Shown piece by piece: positions 59,101 to 64,000 of a DNA stretch of 64,000 nt. The position numbers and the translations under genes were made by a program. Position 1 is the first letter of the stretch, and each line of letters starts with the position of its first letter. Below the pieces are notes generated by a model, which was not told the DNA's origin, did no database searches, and saw only the letters and a list, made by a program, of their open reading frames with translations. The DNA is from Girardinichthys multiradiatus (taxonomy: Eukaryota > Chordata > Actinopteri > Cyprinodontiformes > Goodeidae): contig NC_061800.1 of NCBI RefSeq assembly GCF_021462225.1, positions 11,619,002 to 11,683,001 of the forward strand, given 5' to 3'.

Positions 59101-60602
59101 CAGGTTTGAGTCGCTGATGTCATTCAAGAAGTAGTTGGTTTGCTGTATTTCACTGCAAACATCCCTCATGGTGTGTAGACACAGTCTCCCTTAACGTTTT
59201 TCCGCCGACAGAAACCAGTTCTTTGACGGTCACAGCACCGTTGCCATGGTTATTTGGACACACGAAGGGTGACATCTGGCTACTTGTACTACTTTACATA
59301 TGTATTTATTGGCAGGGGCCAGGTGGTCCAAGCGCCACGTTCAGATGTGCCAAATTCACCACAAATTGGGATGTATGAAGGCTATGTGTGCAGTGACATG
59401 TCTATGCACAGTTTCGTACATCTGCATTTTTTTATGTGCTGTAGGTTTCAGAATTTCTCCCTTACGCAAACCTTTAGTATGAAAGCTACGCATTCTTGCA
59501 TATATGAGGCCCCAGATCTCTATCTTTGCCGGTTTTCACGATTGATGGCCAAGGGGGGAACAACCAGTTATTATGTTTTCAGATAGGGTCATGCTGTTTG
59601 GATAGCTTTTTTTGGGAACATTTGGAAAAGAACAGAAGCTCTAAATGTTCAGACACGATTTAATGTCTTAGAAGCACTTTGATGAAATCATGCTGACTCT
59701 TTCTAAAGACGGTACAGAAGGTTAGATGATCCTACTGAAAACTTTAACCCTTCTCTCAAATTGTCAGTACGTATAGTAAATTACTGGGATAAATAGAAAA
59801 GAATAGAAATATCCTTAATTGTCCCACAGTGGGGAAGGTCAGGTGTGTTAGCAGGAAATTAAATGGCAAATGGAAACACACAGTTACACACTACAATGTT
59901 TAGGAAGTAGACTGTACAGTAAAGGACAAAACATAGAGCATAAGAAAAAGAAATACTGTCGAGTTATAAAAGAAAACATACTACGATTAATGAAATGTGC
60001 GACTGGGTAGGGTTATTTGGAAATTTACAAAAAGCATATTTGTAATTGTGCATCAGGAATCAACAACTATTTAGAAAAATGGAAAAACTCCAAATAACAA
60101 CAGGTATGTCAGCACTTATTGAGTTTGTTGGGAGCAGTGATGGTTAGAAAGTCTAACAGCTACTGGGAGGAAGGATCTGTGATAACGCTCCTTTGTGCAC
60201 CTAGGATGCAGCAGTCTGTCACTGAAGGAGCTCCCCAGTTCTACAACAGCTTCATGCATGGGGTGGAAGACATTGTCCAACAATGATGTTATATTTGCTA
60301 TTTTTCTTTATATTTGAGTCTTGCTGTCTCCCGCCACCTGTAATGTGCCCAGTAGCCATACTAGGACCGAACTGGCCTTCCTGATGAGCTCAACTAACCA
60401 CTTCTATATTGAGTACTGAGATATCTGTGTGTATTCTTTCAGTCTGTGTACAAGAAGCTACTCCCGCTGTACTACCCTCGCTCCGAGGAAGAGGAGAAGG
60501 CCTGCCTTCCTCTCATCCCAGCTGACATTGGCAACTCAGAGGGAGAACCTGTGGTTCCAGAGAGACAGATCCGCATCGCAGAGAAACCGGGCAGCCTGGA
60601 AG
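47868..60602 (+). CDS. gdap2: GDAP2, macro-domain and CRAL-TRIO protein; first six coding exons, 3' truncated by window end
   Basis: GDAP2 (ganglioside-induced differentiation-associated protein 2) combines an N-terminal macro domain with a C-terminal CRAL-TRIO domain; loss is linked to neurodegeneration in humans. Coding exons: 47868-48049, 51426-51565, 51750-51903, 52620-52708, 57241-57317, 60443-60602. Phases close over 267 codons. The exon containing the ATG opens at 47813. The start MDPLGARSQFVDIQTLP matches human MDPLGAPSQFVDVDTLP; later segments GDIALLNCTAIVNTSNESL, TKGFNLAARFIIHTVGPKY and EGEPVVPERQIRIAEKPG match closely. The last donor is GGAAG|GTACCC at 60603. The next exons, encoding the CRAL-TRIO half (about 230 residues), are not found before 64000. 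The donor of exon 5 (GAG|GTCGGT) is non-standard at +3 to +5 but is the only one that keeps frame. Confidence 0.95.
48207..48900 (+). mobile_element. Degenerate Tc1-like element with internal retroposon tail
   Basis: Begins CTTGCAAACTTATTCACACCC, CATTTTGTCACATTGCAAATTTACAG, TTTGATACCCCTCAATAAA, the forward end of the decayed Tc1-like family. It continues with AGGATTTGACGTGGTCAGATGA and a TTATGCTATGGGATTGCTGG block, then the terminal GTCTGTGTTGGCCTGTCAA. At 48433-48466 it is interrupted by an AATAGAATAGAATTCTTTATT-type insert. It lies in GDAP2 intron 1. Confidence 0.5.
49600..49805 (+). mobile_element. LINE ORF 3'-end fragment
   Basis: The frame reads VMRTLFRSVVGK (about 49613-49648), then KLSIVWSLYIPSLTYGHELW and VMTERTRSWTQAAE, the C-terminal end of a fish non-LTR reverse transcriptase. 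The same family's central RT region occurs at 61440-62505. The copy is 5'-truncated and stop-interrupted. Confidence 0.65.
49808..49841. repeat. Perfect 15-bp inverted repeat with 4-nt spacer
   Basis: GTTAGCCATTTTCAC (49808-49822), CTCT, GTGAAAATGGCTAAC (49827-49841). It begins exactly where similarity to the LINE fragment at 49600-49805 fades. Confidence 0.9.
51426..52708 (+). CDS. gdap2: GDAP2 exons 2-4: macro domain core
   Basis: Exons 51426-51565, 51750-51903, 52620-52708. They encode the macro-domain signature: GDIALLNCTAIVNTSNESL (ligand-loop Asn region), LTKGFNLAARFIIHTVGP and the AESSLYSCYRN helix, then SVGFCVVTMAKRGYPLEDAA. No glycine-rich GxGxF macro loop of the catalytically active type is seen, in line with GDAP2 being considered a non-canonical macro domain. 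Confidence 0.92.
53100..54135 (-). pseudogene. Broken hAT transposase
   Basis: Minus-strand frames in order resemble vertebrate hAT transposases and their domesticated relatives: a zinc-finger-like VLKEYNNRHQYKTKH, then LSHRQFRALLEEIDTKYKDV, VRWLSLGKVLKR (the LSRGKVL box) and FKVDITDLFNILNILLQG, LRPKLQL-type segments. Several frameshifts and stops separate them, and the N-terminal portion is displaced by the nested Tc1. The fragment near 53080-53330 continues the C-terminal dimerisation region weakly. Confidence 0.7.
54496..56119 (+). mobile_element. DD38E (Intruder-type) Tc1/mariner element nested in the hAT element
   Basis: Starts CAGTACAGACCAAAGGTTTG after TA (54494-54495) and ends in its reverse complement before TA (56120-56121). 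Terminal inverted repeats extend roughly 200 bp with few differences. It is inserted within a (TA)n tract: TATATATA runs flank both sides (about 54465-54493 and 56121-56151). Element length is 1624 bp. Confidence 0.92.
54909..55958 (+). pseudogene. DD38E Tc1-like transposase with two premature stops
   Basis: One frame of 350 codons from ATG (54909) to TAA (55956-55958) has no frameshift. It is broken by TGA at codon 26 (54984-54986) and TGA at codon 291 (55779-55781, where relatives have Trp). Helix-turn-helix region in the first about 110 residues (KVSPSAVAKTIKFYKETGS, KGRPRVTS). Catalytic residues: Asp in LWSDESKF, Asp in FIFQQDNDPKH, Glu in PDLNPIE, with 38 residues between the second Asp and Glu, against 34 in classic Tc1. 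The spacing is what I base the Intruder assignment on. Confidence 0.85.
56990..57204 (-). mobile_element. Internally deleted Tc1-like remnant next to GDAP2 exon 5
   Basis: TATACACCTGCAGCCATGGA, AGTGATTGCAACACCAGAATTC and CCAATACTTTTGGAAATATAGTG match the terminal region of another fish Tc1 family. CCCAAAGGTGTTCAAGAAGGGTT and CAGGCCAGTCAAGTTTCTCCA match part of its interior. Most of the transposase is deleted. The element's right tip ends at 57204, 36 nt before exon 5. Confidence 0.65.
57614..59515 (+). mobile_element. Degenerate PIF/Harbinger element
   Basis: Left end CAGGGGCCTCATGTTC (57614) and right end TATATGAGGCCCCAG (to 59515) are inverted copies over about 12 bases. Subterminal TTACGCAAA motifs occur at both sides (57630 and 59462). 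The interior encodes a broken Harbinger transposase. It lies in GDAP2 intron 5. A target duplication was not confirmed. Confidence 0.65.
58212..58680 (+). pseudogene. Broken Harbinger transposase (HARBI1-like) N-terminal region
   Basis: The frame at 58330-58490 reads LFCELCMELASVLQREIRRN and then RASPVPVPVLTML, as in HARBI1-like transposases (LCAEL...RRxxAxPVPxQVL). After frameshifts it continues at about 58605-58680 with AAKSRFLNLIGAVHCTHTAI then RAPS, the FPNVIGAIDCTHI box. The catalytic Asp position of that box reads His, and stops interrupt the frame. Confidence 0.65.
59785..60300 (-). mobile_element. Degenerate non-LTR retroelement 3' region
   Basis: AATAGAAATATCCTTAATTG followed by TCCCACAGTGGGGAAGG is the reverse complement-type 3' tail of fish L2/Rex1 elements. 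GTCTAACAGCTACTGGGAGG, GATAACGCTCCTTTGTGCAC and ACTGAAGGAGCTCCCCAGTT (60150-60240) are further blocks that recur in fish genomes. No coding frame is intact. Confidence 0.5.
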
Positions 60603-60659
60603 GTACCCTTTCCCGTCATTAGAGCAGAACAATCTGTTTAATAAAAGACGTCATTCTTT

Positions 60660-61435
60660 TTCAGGTGGTTTTTATTAAGTTTGGAAACAGAATCGTTTTG
60701 TTTCCCAGATAAAACATTCATTCTTTGGCTTAAAAGTCAGCAAAATAAGCAGATGTGTGCACAATTTGATATTTTTCTGGTTCCAGTATTCGCTCTCAAA
60801 AGAGAAGCATGTTTTTTCCCCTCTTGCCTAAATTCTTCAGATGAAGGCTTTTAATTTTGAATTGAATCAATAAAAGAATTACCACTCATTAAACACACAA
60901 CAGCAACAGCTAATGGGTTAGAAATGTTTCTCAGTGGATAGTTTGGAAACCATTCGGTGTGTCAGTCAGATTATGAAAACATCTATCATGTAGATGCAGC
61001 TGGATTTAAGTAAAAATGAGAAGTAAATAAATCGCATTAAGCTGAGTCTGAAGGAATGAAGTCAAGACTGTAAAGTTGCACAACATAACAGTAACCTGCT
61101 AATTTTAGAAACCTGCATTTATTTAACATTAATGTTGTATTTCTAACACACTGTCTATTTGTTTTTTTTTGGCTTTTAATTGGACTGTTATTCAGCTAAG
61201 CAAAATGTAGTTGTTTCATTTGGGATCATCGTGTTTTTATAATCCCTTAAAGAAAAGCGTTGAGAAATATAAAATCAAGAGTTCAAAATAACTTAATTGA
61301 TGGTTTAACAGATAAGTGAAGAATATTAAAAGGAAAGAAGCATATAATGGAGATTTCTGAAAATGAGTATGTATGTATTATATATTTGATTCTAAAGAAA
61401 GTTTAAAAGAAAAAATTGAGAGATTCACTGATCGT
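60660..61435. other. GDAP2 intron 6, unremarkable part
   Basis: AT-rich sequence with no exon, repeat or motif that I can recognise. Confidence 0.5.
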
Positions 61436-61439
61436 GCAT

Positions 61440-62505
61440 TTTTCTTTATATATTAATATACTTAAAAGTGTGGTGAGACACCTGCAAAGCCACTTGGGGA
61501 GGCTATGGAGAAAGACTTTTGGTTGGCCTCAAGGAAGTTCTGGAAAACCATTCAGCAACTCCGAAAGGCGAAACAGGGACCATCCCAAGCTGAGTATGCT
61601 TTGGGGCGGGCTGCGGACCCGGACTGAGGACATCATTGAGCACCTCCGTGTCCTCTGTGGATGAGGCAAAGCCTGACAACTCAGGAGAATACGATTCAAT
61701 CACTGGGGCAGAGGTGGCCGAGGTTGTTTAAAAAGTACCCGGTGTGCTTCCATGTGTGGATGAGATTAGGCCTGAGATGCTGAAGGCTCTCCACACTGAG
61801 GGGCTGTCATGGTTAACATGCCTCTTTATGTCGCATGGAGGACCAGGACAACACCACTGAAGTGTCAGACTGGGGTGGTGGTCCTTATTTCTTAGAAAGG
61901 GGACCGGGGAATGTGTTCTTGAGGGATCAAACTTCTCAGCCTTACTCCAGAGTTTTGGCGAGGAGGCTCTGAATGATAGTTGAACCTAGGATCCAGGAGG
62001 AGCAGTGTGGCTTTTGTCCTGACCGTGAACCAGTGGACAAGATCTTTACTCTCACGGAATTGCTGGGGCGGGTCATGGGAGTATCCTTCTTTGGTCTACT
62101 TGTGTTTTGTGGATCTGGGGAAGATCTATGACCGTGTCCCCCGAGGCATTTTGTAGGGGTGCTGTGGGGTATGGGGTATCTGGGTGACTTTTAAGGGCTA
62201 TTCAATCTTTGTATGTGCAAAGCAAGAGCTGTGTTTGTATTCTTGGCACAAAGTTGGACTCTGCCAGGGCTGCCCCTTGTCACCGATCCTGTTTGTGGTG
62301 TTCATGGACAGGATCTCAAGGCATTGTCACAGTGAGGAGGGTGTCTGGTTTGGGAACCTCAGGATCTCATCTTTGCTTTTGCTGATGATTTGGTTCTGTT
62401 GGCTTCTTCAGGCTGTGACCTCCAGCGTGGACTAGAGCCGGTTCTCTGCTGAGTGTGAAGCGGCCAGGGTGAGGGTCGGTTCCTCTAAGTCTGAGGCCAT
62501 GGTAA
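61440..62505 (+). mobile_element. Degenerate LINE reverse-transcriptase fragment
   Basis: Collinear but frameshifted fragments of a fish non-LTR RT: IRPEMLKALHTEGLSWL-type sequence near 61770, VVVLIS/LERGPGNVF..., ARRL, EPRIQEEQCGFCPDREPVD at about 61985-62035, and at 62253-62340 LCQGCPLSPILFVVFMDRIS, the RT palm region. It ends with AECEAARVRVGSSKSEAM (62450-62500). Same family as 49600-49805. Truncated at both ends. Confidence 0.7.
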
Positions 62506-62569
62506 AAGATAAGATAAAGGTAAAGATCAAATAAAGGTGCGGAGCCCTTCTGAGTTCAGTGCAATTTGA

Positions 62570-63481
62570 ATATTGCGTAAAAGTGCAATATGTTTTTACT
62601 AGTCATTTTAGAAATTGAAACGGTTATTTTATAGAGACTCATCCCACATAGGGTAAATATTTCAAGCTTTTATTCCTTGTAATATTGATGATTATGGCTT
62701 ACAGGTAAAAAAACAAAATTCAATGTTTCAGAAAATTAGAATATCACATTAGACTAATCAAGAAAGAATGTTTTGAGCACATATGTCAAGCTTCTGAAAA
62801 GTATGCCCATTTCTATGCAGTCAAAACTTGGTTGGGCCTCCTCTTGCATGAATCACTGCATCGATGCGCCGTGGCAATGAGGTGATCAGCCTGTGGCACT
62901 GCGTAGCTGTAATGGAAGCCGATATTGCTTTGATGCCTTCAGTTCACCTGCCTTGTTGGGTCTGATGTCTCTCATCTTCCTCTTGACAACAGCCAGTAGA
63001 TTTTCTGTTAGGTTCAGGTCAGGGGAGTTTTCTGGCCACCATGGTCACTGAAACAGCTTTTGGTTCATTTGGTAGTATGGGCAGGTACCAAGTCTTGCTG
63101 GAAAATAAAATCAGCATCTCCATAAAGCTTGTCAGCAGAGGGAAGCATGAAGTGTTCTAGAATTTCCTGGTAGATGGTTGCTTTGACTGTGGACTTCAGA
63201 AAAGACTATGGACCAACACCATCATATGACATGGCACCCCAAACCATCTCTGACTGTGGAAACTTCACAATGGACTTCAAGCAATGTGGATTCTGTGCCT
63301 CTCCACTCTTCCTCCAGACTCTTAAGACCTTGATCTCCAAATGAAAGGCAGAATTTGCCTTCATCTGAAAACAGCACTTTGGACCATTGGGCAACAGCCC
63401 AGTTCCTTTTTTTTTCTTGGCCCAGGTAAGAAGCTTCTGACATTGTCTCTGGTTCAGGAGTGGTTTGCCACAAGGAATGCA
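62570..63481 (-). mobile_element. Degenerate Tc1 element
   Basis: Minus-strand transposase remains: KSSIVKFPQ-type region with VKFPQSEMVWGAMSYDGVGP (63206-63270), VLFSDEGKFCLSFGDQG (catalytic SDES box changed to SDEG), and the 3' part at 62800-63060. The subterminal region at 62640-62760 includes GAAAATTAGAATATCACATT. It is related to, but much more diverged than, the element at 24697-26306. Confidence 0.65.
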
Positions 63482-63482
63482 A

Positions 63483-63581
63483 CATCAGAATCAGCTTTAT
63501 TGCCAAGTTCGTACATACAAACACGGAATTTGACTCCGGTACACTTTGCTCTCTGGTTTTTGTTTTTTGCATTAAAGAATA
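63483..63581 (+). mobile_element. Short retroposon tail inserted in the Tc1 remnant
   Basis: AATCAGCTTTATTGCCAAGT, TCGTACATACAAACACGGAA and TTTGACTCCGGTACACTTTG form a short sequence that is widespread in fish genomes, probably the 3' end of a LINE. It separates the old Tc1 remnant from the young copy that follows. Confidence 0.5.
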
Positions 63582-63583
63582 TA

Positions 63584-64000
63584 CAGGTCCTTCTCAAAAT
63601 ATTAGCATATTGTGATAAAGTTCATTATTTTCCATAATGTCATGATGAAAATTTAACATTCATATATTTTAGATTCATTGCACACTAACTGAAATATTTC
63701 AGGTCTTTTATTGTCTTAATACGGATGATTTTGGCATACAGCTCATGAAAACCCAAAATACCTATCTCACAAAATTAGCATATCATTAAAAGGGTCTCTA
63801 AACGAGCTATGAACCTAATCATCTGAATCAACGAGTTAACTCTAAACACCTGCAAAAGATTCCTGAGGCCTTTAAAACTCCCAGCCTGGTTCATCACTCA
63901 AAACTCCAATCATGGGTAAGACTGCCGACCTGACTGCTGTCCAGAAGGCCACTATTGACACCCTCAAGCAAGAGGGTAAGACACAGAAAGAAATTTCTGA
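63584..64000 (+). mobile_element. Second copy of the young DD34E Tc1 element, cut by window end
   Basis: Starts CAGGTCCTTCTCAAAATATT after TA (63582-63583). Over its 417 visible bases it differs from the reverse complement of 25890-26306 at only about three positions. The transposase ATG is at 63912-63914 and the frame is open to the window edge; codon 28 is GAA where the other copy has GAC. Confidence 0.92.
63912..64000 (+). CDS. Tc1 transposase N-terminus (partial)
   Basis: The first 29 codons of a Tc1 DD34E transposase ([20 protein letters not shown] then EGKTQKEIS), the start of the helix-turn-helix DNA-binding region. It is open to the window end. Whether this copy has the complete gene cannot be seen. 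Confidence 0.85.
   Translation, partial: MGKTADLTAVQKATIDTLKQEGKTQKEIS

Noticed and set aside
1..64000. tRNA, rRNA, snoRNA or CRISPR features
   Set aside because: I looked for clover-leaf boxes, C/D and H/ACA motifs in the WDR3 introns and regularly spaced repeats, and saw none that I could support by eye.

Overview
This is vertebrate nuclear DNA, almost certainly from a ray-finned (teleost, probably percomorph) fish. It has GT-AG split genes with large introns. The four host genes are syntenic in tetrapods on the human 1p12-13 side: VTCN1, TRIM45, WDR3 and GDAP2. The repeat content is typically teleost: several Tc1/mariner families, hAT, PIF/Harbinger, a DIRS retroelement, Penelope-like and LINE fragments, and short 3' tails shared across fish genomes. 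The exact species cannot be read from the sequence.

Layout. (1) 336-5418, plus: a VTCN1 (B7-H4)-like gene in 4 coding exons. (2) 5419-12579: repeat-rich intergenic DNA, including a 68-bp decayed copy of the TRIM45 translation-start region. (3) 12580-18981, plus: TRIM45, 8 coding exons, 589 residues, complete. (4) 18982-23578: DIRS and Tc1 debris. (5) 23579-41751, minus: WDR3, 26 coding exons, 941 residues, complete, with an upstream non-coding exon near 43.66 kb. (6) 43.66-44.2 kb: a likely shared promoter. (7) 47868-60602 and beyond, plus: GDAP2, first six coding exons (267 codons, the macro-domain half). The CRAL-TRIO half lies past the window edge.

The reading frame closes across every exon junction I propose. 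TRIM45 (589 aa) and WDR3 (941 aa) come out within about ten residues of the human proteins, so the exon models are strong even though they were made by eye.

Mobile DNA dominates the rest. The most informative pieces are: a DD34E Tc1 element (24697-26306) in a WDR3 intron, complete with long terminal inverted repeats and a single premature stop; a nearly identical partial copy entering at the right edge (63584 on); a DD38E (Intruder-type) Tc1 relative (54496-56119) nested in a degenerate hAT element (52774-56458) inside a GDAP2 intron; and a decayed PIF/Harbinger element (57614-59515). I found no tRNA, rRNA, CRISPR or prokaryotic features. Part 2 highlights a set of short near-perfect palindromes with tiny spacers, the TRIM45 echo beside VTCN1, a missing Ig-domain cysteine in VTCN1, and a promoter-like motif cluster with an unexplained open frame inside a WDR3 intron.
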